Both the position numbers and the translations under genes were made by a program. Below the pieces are notes generated by a model. That model made no database searches, was not told where the DNA came from, and was given only the letters and a program-made list of their open reading frames with translations. A stretch of 61,289 nucleotides of DNA from Salinivenus lutea (lineage in GTDB: Bacteria; Bacteroidota; Rhodothermia; Rhodothermales; Salinibacteraceae). Below are positions 1 through 8,934 of the stretch, one piece after another (position 1 is the first letter of the stretch; each line of letters opens with the position of its first letter). Location: the NCBI GenBank assembly GCA_002894685.1, contig NCRC01000022.1, forward strand, positions 1-61,289, written 5' to 3'.

Positions 1-1250
1 GCCCCCAACAGCCCCGCGACCACCCCAAGGAACCGAACGGCCGAGGGGGCCGCCGCGGACTCGGCCCGAAGCCGATGCGCCAGGGCCTGCAGAGAGTCGG
101 CCCGGGGCCGGTACGCCCGCGCAAGATGCACCATGCCCGCGGCAAGAGCAGTGCCCCACACCGCCGTCAGAAACAGATCCCCAATCGAGCGAAAGATGCC
201 GCCCCCAATGGCCGAGGCAAATCGGGTGGGGTCGAACAGGGCACTGAGGAGGTCGATCTGCCCGACCCAGCGCCCCGGCACATCAAGCCCCAGGAGCGCA
301 TACCGCGTCCCGACCCACAGAAGAGCGAGGAGGGCAAAACGGCTCGCAGCCGCGGTGCGGGCACGGGCGAGGCGACGCAGTCCCGGCCGGCGGCCCAAGT
401 TGAGGTACCAGGCGCCCACGCCCCACACGCCCCACAGAAGGAGGGCCGTGATTCCTCCCACCAGGAGATTGTCGTAGACCTGGGCCGTCCGCCGCACGAG
501 CCGGTCGGGGGACGGGACCGCGACCCGGGCGTACCCGAGCACCTCGCCCCCCGCTCCCCGGAGCGCCCGAATTCGCTCCTGCCCCCCTACGTTCTGATCG
601 GACCCCCACGTGACCCGCACCGATTCTCCCGTCGCGTCCGACCACCGATCCGCCACATTGAAGCCGCGGATGTATCGATTCTGCACCGGCGGCCGATACC
701 CAAGGACCCGAACCACCCGAACGGCCCCCAGCGTCTGCCCGTCCGCCCGCACCGGCACCCACACGGAGAGGGCCTCCCGCACCAGCCCATCCGTCACAAT
801 CGTGCTTTGCGTCTCCTGCAGGAAGGACTCGGTGTTCGGGATCGTGCCCAGGGGCATCTGCGGCCCGTTCCACGCCAGCACCCGCGGGACCGGACTGTAC
901 ACCTCGACCGTAGTGTGGGCCGGCAGAGAAAGGGCCGACACATGCTGAAGCAGCGGGCCCGACCGCTCGCCCGTCTCTCGCCACTGGTTCAGCCCCCTCA
1001 CCACGACCGAATCCGTGGCCAGTTGTTGCGCCCGGCCCAGCGCCTGATCCCGCATCGCCTGAAACCGGGCGTCCACCGTCGACAGGGCCGCCTCCACCCG
1101 TTGCCGCTGCTCCTCGTCCGCGTGCTGGGCCACGTACCGCGTGGCGGTCCACCGCCCCAGAGCGGTGAGCAGCAAAGCAAGGACCAGTCCCGCCCCAATC
1201 GCGCCCCACCACGAAAACCGAGGCCACCCATCGAGCAAGCGTGACATCAT
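1..1250 (-). CDS. Membrane sensor protein, N-terminal part (probable histidine kinase), runs off the left edge
   Basis: An open minus-strand frame runs from ATG at 1250 (a second ATG at 1247) to the window edge, about 416 residues without a stop. It starts with a short cytoplasmic stretch and a transmembrane helix (about residues 15-32). An extracytoplasmic region of about 200 residues follows, beginning with a helical segment rich in E, Q and R, as in Cache-like sensor domains. After it come at least three more hydrophobic segments (about residues 255-275, 305-320 and 355-375). This layout fits the input half of a sensor kinase, but no catalytic domain lies inside the window, so the kinase assignment is inference. 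Every other reading frame here gives Arg/Pro- or Gly-rich nonsense. No good Shine-Dalgarno sequence precedes the start. Confidence 0.7.
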   Translation of the reverse strand, partial: MMSRLLDGWPRFSWWGAIGAGLVLALLLTALGRWTATRYVAQHADEEQRQRVEAALSTVDARFQAMRDQALGRAQQLATDSVVVRGLNQWRETGERSGPLLQHVSALSLPAHTTVEVYSPVPRVLAWNGPQMPLGTIPNTESFLQETQSTIVTDGLVREALSVWVPVRADGQTLGAVRVVRVLGYRPPVQNRYIRGFNVADRWSDATGESVRVTWGSDQNVGGQERIRALRGAGGEVLGYARVAVPSPDRLVRRTAQVYDNLLVGGITALLLWGVWGVGAWYLNLGRRPGLRRLARARTAAASRFALLALLWVGTRYALLGLDVPGRWVGQIDLLSALFDPTRFASAIGGGIFRSIGDLFLTAVWGTALAAGMVHLARAYRPRADSLQALAHRLRAESAAAPSAVRFLGVVAGLLG

Positions 1251-1324
1251 GCGGGCACCGGACGTACCGGATGAAGTGACGACAGACGAGCCCTCCTCAC
1301 AGTAAGCCCCAGCGGCTGTACGGA

Positions 1325-1765
1325 CTACTCCGCTTCGTGGTCGATCCGGACCTCATGCAGTCGCCACGCCTCTCCCTCGTGTTGGACCAGCCGGACAAAC
1401 ACCTGCAGCGCGCGTTCGGACTCGGCGTGCTCGTAGGTCCCCGACAGGAAGCAGCTGACATCGGTCGACGTCACGTCGTTCACCTGAAACTGGCGGGGCG
1501 TGTAGTTGGAAAAGAAGTCCCGAAGCACGTAAAAGGCCTGCGCGCTGCTGTAAAACGTCCGGGCCCCGAACAGGCTCACCTCCACCCGGTCCGTCGCCGG
1601 CCCCAGCAGTCGTTCGGCGCTTCCGTTCACGAACGCCTCCGTTACCCGATTCACCACCTGCGCCGGCCGCGCCGACGAGTCGGTCGTGTCCCGCGGCTGG
1701 CCCCAGGCGATGGAGGCCCCCATCCCGATCAGAAACAGCATCAAAACAAGACGGAGGGAAAACAT
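1325..1765 (-). CDS. Secreted DUF4783-like protein
   Basis: This 146-residue protein has a typical signal peptide (MFSLRLVLMLFLIGMGASIA, cleavage near W21-G22). The mature domain is about 120 residues and looks like an NTF2-type fold: an N-terminal helix (VVNRVTEAFVNGSAERLL), then strands and a central Y-rich segment (RTFYSSAQAFYVLRDFF). Small secreted proteins of this form are annotated as DUF4783 in Bacteroidota; their function is unknown. It is separated from the sensor gene by only about 75 bp and points the same way, so the two may be co-transcribed. The family assignment rests on memory of the pattern, not on a search. Confidence 0.75.
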   Translation of the reverse strand: MFSLRLVLMLFLIGMGASIAWGQPRDTTDSSARPAQVVNRVTEAFVNGSAERLLGPATDRVEVSLFGARTFYSSAQAFYVLRDFFSNYTPRQFQVNDVTSTDVSCFLSGTYEHAESERALQVFVRLVQHEGEAWRLHEVRIDHEAE

Positions 1766-1877
1766 GAAGAGGCGAGGGAGGCGCCGTCAGCGAAATGACA
1801 ATGGATTCGGCCTACGTACAAACAAAAAACGCGCCGTTCCCGCCGTCCCCGGTTCCACAGCCTCCACGCCCCCAACG

Positions 1878-1895
1878 CGTGCGATTTTTCGCACG
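1878..1895 (-). terminator. Perfect hairpin downstream of the dehydrogenase gene
   Basis: Positions 1878-1884 (CGTGCGA) pair perfectly with 1889-1895 (TCGCACG) around a TTTT loop. The hairpin sits about 45 nt beyond the stop of the minus-strand dehydrogenase gene. No run of U follows the stem on the minus strand, so it is at best a weak terminator or an mRNA-stabilising stem. Confidence 0.35.
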
Positions 1896-1938
1896 TCACT
1901 GTCTACCGAACCGCCCAATCCCCCACTTCTCCCTCCTC

Positions 1939-2904
1939 TCAGGCGGCCCGGTGCGGCACGGACTCCGCGCCCTGCAGCACGGCCTGGATGGACTCCACCA
2001 CCATGTCGGCCATCCGACGCCGAGCGCGCGTGGTGGCGCTGCCAAGGTGAGGGGCCAGCACAACGCGGTCCTGGTCCAGCAGCCCCGGGTGCACGTCCGG
2101 CTCGTGCTCGAACACATCCAGCCCCGCCCCCGCAATCTCGCCCTCCGCGAGCGCCTCGACGAGGGCCGCCTCGTCCACCACGGCCCCGCGGGCCGTATTC
2201 ACCAGGAGCGCCGTCTCCTTCATCCGCTCCAGGGCCGCCGCGTCGATGAGATGGTGGCTGTCCTCATTGTGCGGGCAATGAAGCGACACCACATCGCTCG
2301 TGGCAAGCAGATCGTCGAGCGACACGTAGCGGGCCCCGGTCTGCCGCTCTACCGTAGGGTTCGCCCGGCGGCGGTTATGGTAGACCACGTCCATCCCGAA
2401 CCCGAGCGCGCGCCGGGCCACGGCCTGCCCGATGCGCCCCAGCCCCACAATGCCGAGGGTCTTGTCGGCCAGCTCCATGCCCAGCAGCAAGGTGGTCTCC
2501 CAGCGCTCGAAGTTTCCGTCGCGCACGTACTGGTCCGCCGCCCGGACGTGACGAGCGGCCGCCAGCAACAAGGCCCACGCCTGGTCCGCCGTCGCGTCGG
2601 TGAGCACGCCCGGGGTGTGACTCACGACGACCCCGTGCTCCGTCGCCGCGTCCAGGTCGATGTTGTCGACGCCCACGGCGTACTGGGCCACCATCTGCAG
2701 GTGGGGGCACGCCGCAAACACCCGCTCGGTCAAGGGATCGGCCAGCACGGACAGCAGCACGTCCGCCTCGGCGGCCAGGTCGATCAGATCCTCCTCGGTC
2801 CGATCGCCCGAGGGATCCGGGTCGTGTACCGTGACGGTGTGGGTCTCGCGAAGGGCATCGAGCGCGCCGTCGATGAGGGGGCGCGTGGCGACGATGTGAG
2901 CCAT
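1939..2904 (-). CDS. D-2-hydroxyacid dehydrogenase (glyoxylate/hydroxypyruvate reductase type)
   Basis: This 321-residue cytoplasmic NAD(P)-dependent enzyme should interconvert a 2-oxoacid and its D-2-hydroxyacid. The cofactor loop GLGRIG is at residues 154-159. The catalytic triad of the family is in place: R239 (in NTARG), E268 (in DVFEHEP) and H286 (in APHLGS), with the spacing of archaeal glyoxylate reductase GyaR. The substrate-binding motif YAVGVDNID lies at 75-83. Glyoxylate, hydroxypyruvate or phosphoglycerate-like substrates are possible; length and sequence favour the glyoxylate/hydroxypyruvate group over SerA, which usually carries a C-terminal ACT domain absent here. It is followed by mutS2 upstream on the same strand with a 130-bp gap. 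Confidence 0.9.
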   Translation of the reverse strand: MAHIVATRPLIDGALDALRETHTVTVHDPDPSGDRTEEDLIDLAAEADVLLSVLADPLTERVFAACPHLQMVAQYAVGVDNIDLDAATEHGVVVSHTPGVLTDATADQAWALLLAAARHVRAADQYVRDGNFERWETTLLLGMELADKTLGIVGLGRIGQAVARRALGFGMDVVYHNRRRANPTVERQTGARYVSLDDLLATSDVVSLHCPHNEDSHHLIDAAALERMKETALLVNTARGAVVDEAALVEALAEGEIAGAGLDVFEHEPDVHPGLLDQDRVVLAPHLGSATTRARRRMADMVVESIQAVLQGAESVPHRAA

Positions 2905-3034
2905 GTGTCGGGGAGCTGTGGTGATGAGCGCGGTTCGTTCTCGAAGAGCGAAGCTACAAACCGGCGGGCGCTTCGTCCAACGCCAACGCAGGAGTCCGGA
3001 GCGGGTCGCCGCCCATTCGCCCCCCTGCTGATGC

Positions 3035-5509
3035 TCAGGAAAGGTCGACCTTCGTCACGCCGGCCCCGCCCTCCTGGAGGGGGGCCTTGCGGTAGTCTTT
3101 GATGTCGGACCGCTCGGCGAGCATCTCGTGGAGGGCCGACCGGAGCGCCCCGGTGCCTTTTCCGTGGAGGATTTCGACCGTGTCGAGGCCCGCGGCAAGG
3201 GCATTGTCGAGGAAGTCCTGGACGTTGTGGCGCGCCTCGTCGACCCGCTGTCCCCGCACGTCGATCGACGGGCTCGCCTCCAGTGCCGTCATCGTCTGGG
3301 AGCCGCCGCCCTGCGGTTCGGGATCGGGCTCCTCCGGCCCGTCCACCTTCGTGAGGCGGTCGAGCGCTACCCGCATGTGCATCGCCCCCATGAGGACCAC
3401 GGCCTCTCCATCCTCAATCTCCTGCACCTCCAGCGCGGTGGAGCCGTCGTCCAGAATCACCTGGTCGCCCTCCTCAATCGGCGCGTCGGGCCTGCGATCG
3501 GGCCGGGACGGCGTCGGGCCCGGGGCCTCTTCCTCCTCGTCGTCCGGGGACGCCCCCTCTTCGGCCCGCGACTGCTCCTCGTCCAGCCCCTCCTTGTAGT
3601 CCTCGAGCTCGGCCCGCGCCTGCTTCGTCGCCTCCGACGCGGCCTCCGCCTCCTTGATCTCGCGGATGGTGCGCTCGATGCGCGCATTTGCCTCGTCGAC
3701 GATGCGCTCGGCCTCCTCCAGGGCCTGCTGTCGGATGGAGTCGCGTTCCTTTTCGAGGGTGCGGCGCTTGTCCTCGAGGCGCTGCCGCTCGGCCTCCGCC
3801 TTTTCCTTGGCCTTCTCCGCCTCGTAGAGCTCATTCTCGAGGCGCTGGGTCCGTTCCTCAAAGGTGGAGATGAGGTTCTCCATGGCCGTCTTCTGCTCCC
3901 CCGCCAGCGTGCGGGCGCGGCGCAGAAGGTCGGGGTCCAGCCCCATCCGCTCGGCAATCTCGAAGGCGTAGGACGAGCCGGGCACGCCCTCCTGGTAGCG
4001 GTAGGTGGGCCGCAGCGTCTCCTGGTCGAACTCCATCGACCCATTCTCCACGCCGTCCGTCTCGTGGGCGTACACCTTGAGGGTGCCGTGGTGCGTGGTG
4101 GCGATGGTGCGCGCCCCGGCCGCGGTCAGCCGCTCCAGTACCGCCTGGGCCAGCGCCCCGCCCTCGTCCGGGTCCGTGCCGGTGCCCGCCTCGTCGATCA
4201 GAACGAGCGTGTTGTCGCCCGCCTCGGTCAGCATGTGGCGCAGGTTCGACACGTGCGAGCTGAAGGTGGACAGGTCCTCCTCGATCGACTGCTCGTCGCC
4301 GATGTCCGCCATAATCTGGTCGAAGAGCGGAAACGACGAGTGCGGCGCCACGGGAAGCGGCAGCCCGTAGCCCAGCATCAGAGAGAAGAGGCCAACCGTC
4401 TTCATCGATACGGTCTTGCCGCCGGCGTTCGGGCCGGTGATGACGAGGGTGTGGAAGTCGTCGCCCAGCGTCAGGTCGAGCGGCACCACCTCGCGGGGCG
4501 GAATGTCGTCCTCCCCCGTCGACCGTCCCTCAGTCTCGTCCGCCTCGTCGAGCGACCGGAAGTGGAGCTCCAGCACCGGGTTGCGCCCCGCGTGCACCTC
4601 GATGCGGCCGTCCTCGTTGAGCTTGGGCACCACCGCGTCGATGCGGTTGGCAAGGCGCGCCTTGGCCTGCAGAAGGTCGAACTGGGCCATCGTCTTCAGA
4701 TTGCCCTCCATGGCGTCGCGTTCGCTCCGCAAGTGCGCCGTGGCCTCCCGCAGAATTCGCTCCACCTCGCGCTGTTCGGCGCTCTTGAGCTCACGCACCT
4801 CATTGTTGAGCTCCAGGCAGGCGGCCGGCTCGATGTAGACGGTCTGCCCGCTGGCGGAGGTGTCGTGCACAAAGCCCTCCACCTTGCGCTTCGCCTCGGC
4901 CCGCACCGGAATTACCATGCGCCCGCCCCGGATCGTGGCCTGATTCTCGGTGGCGTACCCCTGCCGGATCGCGTCCCGCATCGCCCCGTCGAGCGTGTCG
5001 CGCAGCTGGTTCTCCTTCTGGTGAATCTGGCGGCGCAGCCGAGCCAGCTCGGGCGAGGCGTCGTCGCGGACCGTCGCGTCCTCGGTCAAGATGGAGGCGA
5101 CGTGCTCCTCCAGGTCCGGCAGGGGCGTGATGCGCGTCACCGCGTCGGCGAGGGCCGGAAAGTCGTCGGCGCGCTGCTTGAAGTGGGCTTTGAGGCGGCG
5201 CAGCGTGATGAGCGTGAGACGGGTGGCCCACAGCTCCTCCGGGTCCACGTACGCCTCCTCGGGCGCGGCCCGGCGGAGGGTGCCCCGCAGGTCGTGAAAG
5301 TTGTTCAGCGGGACGGCGTCGCCGTACTGAAACGCGGCCTGCAGCTCCTCGACGCGGGTCAGCTCCGTGCGGAGCCAGTTCAGGGTGCGGGCGGGCCGCA
5401 TCTCCGCGAGCCGCTCGCGCCCGAGGGGGGTGCCGACGCGTTCCCTGAGGCGCGCTCGGATGACGTCAAACCCGAGCTTCTCTTCCAGCTCGTCCGGATA
5501 CGTGTCCAT
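3035..5509 (-). CDS. mutS2: Endonuclease/ATPase MutS2
   Basis: This 824-residue MutS-family ATPase lacks the mismatch-recognition domain. Walker A GPNAGGKT is at residues 359-366 and Walker B LVLIDE at 435-440, followed by the signature AGTGTDP. A long charged coiled coil (about 540-660) carries acidic linkers, and a C-terminal Smr nuclease domain (about 745-824) shows DVRG and HGKGTGALR. MutS2 acts on branched DNA, suppressing recombination, and in some bacteria on collided ribosomes. The length is normal for the family (about 780-850). The ATG at 5509 gives the expected N-terminus (LGFDVIRARL). The linker is unusually acidic, consistent with a halophile. Confidence 0.96.
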   Translation of the reverse strand: MDTYPDELEEKLGFDVIRARLRERVGTPLGRERLAEMRPARTLNWLRTELTRVEELQAAFQYGDAVPLNNFHDLRGTLRRAAPEEAYVDPEELWATRLTLITLRRLKAHFKQRADDFPALADAVTRITPLPDLEEHVASILTEDATVRDDASPELARLRRQIHQKENQLRDTLDGAMRDAIRQGYATENQATIRGGRMVIPVRAEAKRKVEGFVHDTSASGQTVYIEPAACLELNNEVRELKSAEQREVERILREATAHLRSERDAMEGNLKTMAQFDLLQAKARLANRIDAVVPKLNEDGRIEVHAGRNPVLELHFRSLDEADETEGRSTGEDDIPPREVVPLDLTLGDDFHTLVITGPNAGGKTVSMKTVGLFSLMLGYGLPLPVAPHSSFPLFDQIMADIGDEQSIEEDLSTFSSHVSNLRHMLTEAGDNTLVLIDEAGTGTDPDEGGALAQAVLERLTAAGARTIATTHHGTLKVYAHETDGVENGSMEFDQETLRPTYRYQEGVPGSSYAFEIAERMGLDPDLLRRARTLAGEQKTAMENLISTFEERTQRLENELYEAEKAKEKAEAERQRLEDKRRTLEKERDSIRQQALEEAERIVDEANARIERTIREIKEAEAASEATKQARAELEDYKEGLDEEQSRAEEGASPDDEEEEAPGPTPSRPDRRPDAPIEEGDQVILDDGSTALEVQEIEDGEAVVLMGAMHMRVALDRLTKVDGPEEPDPEPQGGGSQTMTALEASPSIDVRGQRVDEARHNVQDFLDNALAAGLDTVEILHGKGTGALRSALHEMLAERSDIKDYRKAPLQEGGAGVTKVDLS

Positions 5510-5542
5510 CGTGCAATGCGAATGTCGACGGGCAACGGGCGC

Positions 5543-5587
5543 AAAGACAAGCGAAGCCGCTCGCTTCCGGGTGCAGAAACGAGCGGC
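5543..5587 (-). terminator. Probable intrinsic terminator after the nucleotidyltransferase gene
   Basis: On the minus strand GCCGCTCG (complement of 5580-5587) pairs with CGAGCGGC (complement of 5556-5563) around a 16-nt loop. A T-rich tail (TTCGCTTGTCTTTG) follows. It lies about 80 nt past the stop of the nucleotidyltransferase gene and before mutS2, so it would separate the two transcripts. Confidence 0.5.
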
Positions 5588-5664
5588 CTCAGTCCTTGCT
5601 CCACGGACGGCGGGTGGTTCCCCGGCCCTCCGTCATTCGACACCCGAAATTCGTCGTTCCGGGG

Positions 5665-6681
5665 TTAGCTGCGCAGCTCCACGTTGATCTGCGAGTGATC
5701 GCCCACGTTGAGGCTCTGCCGCGTCTGCCGGACCGCGGCGTGGCGCCCCACGACCGACTTTGCCAGGACGGCGTTCTCGACCGTCGCGTCCTGAAAGACG
5801 ATGCTGTTGCGCACCACGGTGTTCTCGACCGTCGCCCCGGCCTCGACCGACACGTGCGGCCCCACCACGGAGTCGGTAATCGTGGCGCCCGGCCCCACGT
5901 ACACCGGCTCGTGGATCACGCTGTCCTCCACGGTGCCCTGGCGCAGGTCGTCCGACTCGCGGTCGAGGATGCGACCGGTCGTCTCCAGCAGCGCCGGGAT
6001 CGTGCCGCAGTCCATCCAGGCGTCGACGGAGGCGGTCGTAAACACCTCGCCCCGCTGCAGCAGCCGATCGAAGGCGTCGGTGAGCTGGTACTCCCCGCCC
6101 TTGCCCTTCACCTTGTTGTCGATCAGGTAGTTGATCTCTTCGTGCAGGTCGGCCAGCTCGCGCACGTAGTAGATGCCGATCAGCGCCTCGTTGGAGACGG
6201 GGTCCTCCGGCTTTTCAATCAGCTTGGTCACCTGGTCCCCGTCGCGGACCGCAATGCCGAAGCGCCGCGGGTCGTCCACCTCGCGCACAAACGCCACCAC
6301 GTCGGCGTCCTCCTCGATCGTGACGGCGTCCTCGATGTGGAAGAGCGTATCGGCAAAGACCACCACGCCGTCGCCCTGCAGGTGCTCGTCGGCGCAGCCC
6401 ACCGCGTGGGCCGTGCCCAGGGCCTCGTGCTGCACCGCAAAATTCGCGGACATGCCGCGCGCCTCACAGATCTCCGTGAGCTGGTCGCGGATCTCCTGGC
6501 CGAAGTCCGGGCCGAGCACAAACACTCCCTCGTCGGGCACCTCGGGGAGCACACGCGAGAACGTGTCGACGATGCGTTCGACAATGTTGCGCCCCTTTAC
6601 GTTGAGGAGCGGCTTTGGGGTCACGTGCGAGTGGGGGCGGACGCGCGTCCCGCGCCCGGCCATCGGGATAATGAGCTTCAT
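5665..6681 (-). CDS. Sugar-1-phosphate nucleotidyltransferase with left-handed beta-helix tail
   Basis: This 338-residue protein has the N-terminal signature IIPMAGRGTRVRPHS, a variant of the NTP-transferase GxGTRLxP loop, followed by TPKPLLNV. This fold transfers a nucleotidyl group to a sugar-1-phosphate. FADTLF (about residues 108-113) is the metal-site aspartate region and IEKPEDP the substrate loop. From about residue 250 the sequence turns into hexapeptide repeats (VYVGPGATITDSVVGPHVSV), a left-handed beta-helix. The long form resembles archaeal and bacterial glucose-1-phosphate thymidylyl/uridylyltransferases (RmlA-long, GlmU-like), not the short RmlA found at 36509-37435. The actual sugar cannot be read from sequence. 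Confidence 0.88.
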   Translation of the reverse strand: MKLIIPMAGRGTRVRPHSHVTPKPLLNVKGRNIVERIVDTFSRVLPEVPDEGVFVLGPDFGQEIRDQLTEICEARGMSANFAVQHEALGTAHAVGCADEHLQGDGVVVFADTLFHIEDAVTIEEDADVVAFVREVDDPRRFGIAVRDGDQVTKLIEKPEDPVSNEALIGIYYVRELADLHEEINYLIDNKVKGKGGEYQLTDAFDRLLQRGEVFTTASVDAWMDCGTIPALLETTGRILDRESDDLRQGTVEDSVIHEPVYVGPGATITDSVVGPHVSVEAGATVENTVVRNSIVFQDATVENAVLAKSVVGRHAAVRQTRQSLNVGDHSQINVELRS

Positions 6682-7109
6682 GGATGTGGGGAAGCAATGC
6701 GGAGAAACGAGCGCCTCTCGGAACCGCGCGCCGGCCCCCGGCGTGACGGCTCCAAGCCGACGTTTGGGTACAATAACGAGCGCCGCCGGCGATTGCCAGC
6801 ATTCCGGGCGGGTTCACCAAATCAACGCACGGGGCTGTCCCGCTGACCTGTCATTTCTGTTCACTTTAGTGGACAAGTTTCGATCCATTCCGACCCCTAG
6901 TCCCGGCCCCCGAACCGCAGGCCGACCGGTGCGTGCGGTCGATTCCGGCCCCTACCCCCGCCTGTTTTCCATAAAACAGCGTCGGGTGGACGGATTTTTC
7001 AAACTGTGGGGCCCTTGTGCTTGGAAGGGCCGTCCCTCTCTTTGGGCTACGGCATGCGGGTTGCAGGATCACCGGCTACCGATCGCTTTCTCATCATTCC
7101 CCCCGCTCC
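6682..7109. other. Divergent intergenic region with two hairpins
   Basis: This 428-bp stretch separates the nucleotidyltransferase (minus) from the OmpA lipoprotein (plus) and must hold both promoters. No convincing coding frame exists. Two perfect hairpins lie in the leader of the plus-strand gene. The first pairs 6962-6968 (CTGTTTT) with 6973-6979 (AAAACAG) around CCAT. The second pairs 7010-7016 (GGCCCTT) with 7025-7031 (AAGGGCC) around an 8-nt loop. I could not place a Bacteroidota -33/-7 promoter with confidence. Confidence 0.5.
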
Positions 7110-7805
7110 ATGCTCCGACTCCGACAGGCCTCCCTCTCCATTGCGCTCGTGCTCGGCCTCGGCCTCCTCATCGGCGGCTGCGCGTCGCTGAGCAACACCG
7201 AGAAGGGCGCCATCATCGGGGCCGGCGCCGGGGCCGCCGGCGGCGCCGCCGTCGGAAAGGCCGCGGGCGGCACCGCGGAAGGGGCCATCCTGGGCGCCGT
7301 CATCGGGGGCACGGCCGGCGCCATCATCGGCCAGCGCATGGACAAGAAGGCCGAGGAGCTCGACGACGAGCTCGAAAACGCCGACGTCGAGCGCGTGGGC
7401 GAAGGCATCAAGGTGACCTTCGACAGCGGCATTCTGTTCGACTTCGACTCCGCCGCCCTCCGAGGCAAGGCCCAGCAGAATCTCCGCGAGTTTTCCGAGA
7501 CCATGCAGGACTTCGAGGACACCAACATCCTCATCGTCGGCCACACGGACGCCCGCGGGTCCGAGTCCTACAACCAGGGCCTGTCCGAGCGGCGAGCCCA
7601 GTCGGCCACGGAATACCTTACGCAACAGGGCATCGCCCCCCGCCGGATCACCTCGGTCGGAAAGGGCGAGTCCGAACCCGTCGCCACCAACGAAACGGCC
7701 GAGGGACGCCAGCAGAACCGACGGGTTGAAATCGCCATCTACGCCAACGAAGAGTACCGAGAACGCGTGCAAAACCGCGTCGAGAACAATGAGACCGGTC
7801 GCTGA
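7110..7805 (+). CDS. OmpA-family peptidoglycan-binding lipoprotein with glycine zipper
   Basis: The protein is 231 residues. The ATG at 7110 is chosen because it gives a clean lipoprotein signal (MLRLRQASLSIALVLGLGLL, lipobox IGGC with the modified Cys at 24); the frame is open further upstream but that extension makes no sense. After the Cys comes a glycine zipper (GAIIGAGAGAAGGAAVGKAA, about residues 31-50), continued by a second Gly-rich segment, as in Rickettsia 17-kDa antigen-like proteins. The OmpA C-terminal domain (about 105-220) contains the peptidoglycan-binding core TDARGSESYNQGLSERRA. The protein probably tethers the outer membrane to the cell wall. The next gene starts 110 bp downstream on the same strand. 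Confidence 0.92.
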   Translation: MLRLRQASLSIALVLGLGLLIGGCASLSNTEKGAIIGAGAGAAGGAAVGKAAGGTAEGAILGAVIGGTAGAIIGQRMDKKAEELDDELENADVERVGEGIKVTFDSGILFDFDSAALRGKAQQNLREFSETMQDFEDTNILIVGHTDARGSESYNQGLSERRAQSATEYLTQQGIAPRRITSVGKGESEPVATNETAEGRQQNRRVEIAIYANEEYRERVQNRVENNETGR

Positions 7806-7915
7806 ATTCCACCCTTTCACTCCACGAAATCTTCTTCGCCGCACGGCCTGAGCTGAACGGCTCGTCTCGCTGCGGTCCACCCCCACACCACTGTTCCGAC
7901 ATAGCGCATACACTC

Positions 7916-8815
7916 ATGACTGCTTCCGTTTTCTCCTCCCGTTTTTCTCGCTGGCTCGCGTCCTCGCTCGCGCTCCTTCTCGTCGCTGGGCTCGGGGTCG
8001 CCCCGGTGCACGCCCAGGACGGCTCCAGCGGGGACAACACCCAGGAACTGAAGAAGCAACTGCAGGCGAGCTACAAGGCCGGCGCCCAGGCCGGAAACCA
8101 GGGCAACTACGAAACGGCCATCACCCGGTTTGAGGAGGCCCGCGGGATTGCGCAGGAGCTGGAGCTGGACGACATCGTGCAGAAGATTGAGGGCAATCTC
8201 ATCAGCAGTCTCAAAAACGCCGGAAGCGCGGACCTGAAGCAGGAAAACTACGAGCAGGCCCTCGCGCACTTCGACAAGGCCCTCGAGTACGCCGACAACG
8301 ACCCGAGCGTCTACCACAACCGGGGCATCGCCTACTTCAGCATAGACAGCACGGACGCGGCCCTGGAGTCGATGCAGACCGCGATCGATATCGGGAATGA
8401 GACCGGCAATACGCGCGTCGCCGGAATGGCGACCGAGCGGGTGCGGGGCCACTTCCTGAACATTGCCTCCCAGGCCCTCAACGGAGACAACCTCTCGTCG
8501 AGCCAGATTAACACGGCGCTGGAGGCCCTCGACGACATGGAAAACTACGTGGACCCCAATGCTCAGAGCCAGTTCTACCGCTCCCTGGCGCTCTTTGAGC
8601 AGGGCAGCCTCCAAGAGGCCATCCAGACGGCGCGTGCGGGCCTCGACATGCACGACGGGAGCCGGAGCGACGCCGCGAAGTTCTACTTCGTGATTGCCGA
8701 GTCCCAGATGCAGAGCGGCAACCAATCGCAGGCCTGCGAGACGTTCAAGAACGCCGCCTACGGAGACTACCAGGCCCGGGCCGAGCACTACCTGAAGAAC
8801 GACTGCAGCTCGTAG
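7916..8815 (+). CDS. Secreted TPR-repeat protein
   Basis: This 299-residue protein has a signal peptide (about residues 1-34, ending PVHAQ). Tetratricopeptide helices follow: YKAGAQAGNQGNYETAITRF (about 53-72), LKQENYEQALAHFDKALEYA (about 102-121) and YHNRGIAYFSIDSTDAALES (about 129-148), with a further pair near the C-terminus (QSQFYRSLALFEQGSLQEAI). TPR proteins act as periplasmic scaffolds; no partner can be named. It follows the OmpA lipoprotein by 110 bp and is closed by a strong terminator, so the two could be a short operon. Confidence 0.87.
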   Translation: MTASVFSSRFSRWLASSLALLLVAGLGVAPVHAQDGSSGDNTQELKKQLQASYKAGAQAGNQGNYETAITRFEEARGIAQELELDDIVQKIEGNLISSLKNAGSADLKQENYEQALAHFDKALEYADNDPSVYHNRGIAYFSIDSTDAALESMQTAIDIGNETGNTRVAGMATERVRGHFLNIASQALNGDNLSSSQINTALEALDDMENYVDPNAQSQFYRSLALFEQGSLQEAIQTARAGLDMHDGSRSDAAKFYFVIAESQMQSGNQSQACETFKNAAYGDYQARAEHYLKNDCSS

Positions 8816-8853
8816 GTCCCCGGCCCTGTGGGCTTTGTCGGCTGGACTCCCCC

Positions 8854-8895
8854 ACCCGCCCGCGTCTCCCCCGGAGGCGCGGGCGGGTTGTGTTT
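8854..8895 (+). terminator. Strong intrinsic terminator after the TPR gene
   Basis: A perfect 11-bp GC-rich stem pairs ACCCGCCCGCG (8854-8864) with CGCGGGCGGGT (8878-8888) around a 13-nt loop, followed by TGTGTTTT. It lies 38 bp after the stop at 8815. Confidence 0.85.
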
Positions 8896-8934
8896 TGGGC
8901 GCCGTCGCCCTTCTTCTCGGCAGGCGGGGGCCTC

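Noticed and set aside
75-1244. 389-codon plus-strand frame and a 314-codon minus frame at the left edge
   Set aside because: Both have nonsense composition; a third frame (minus, from 1250, open to the edge) has membrane helices and normal composition.
3128-5668. 846-codon open frame on the plus strand opposite mutS2
   Set aside because: Antisense shadow of a GC-rich gene: no recognisable domain and biased composition, while the opposite strand encodes full MutS2 motifs.
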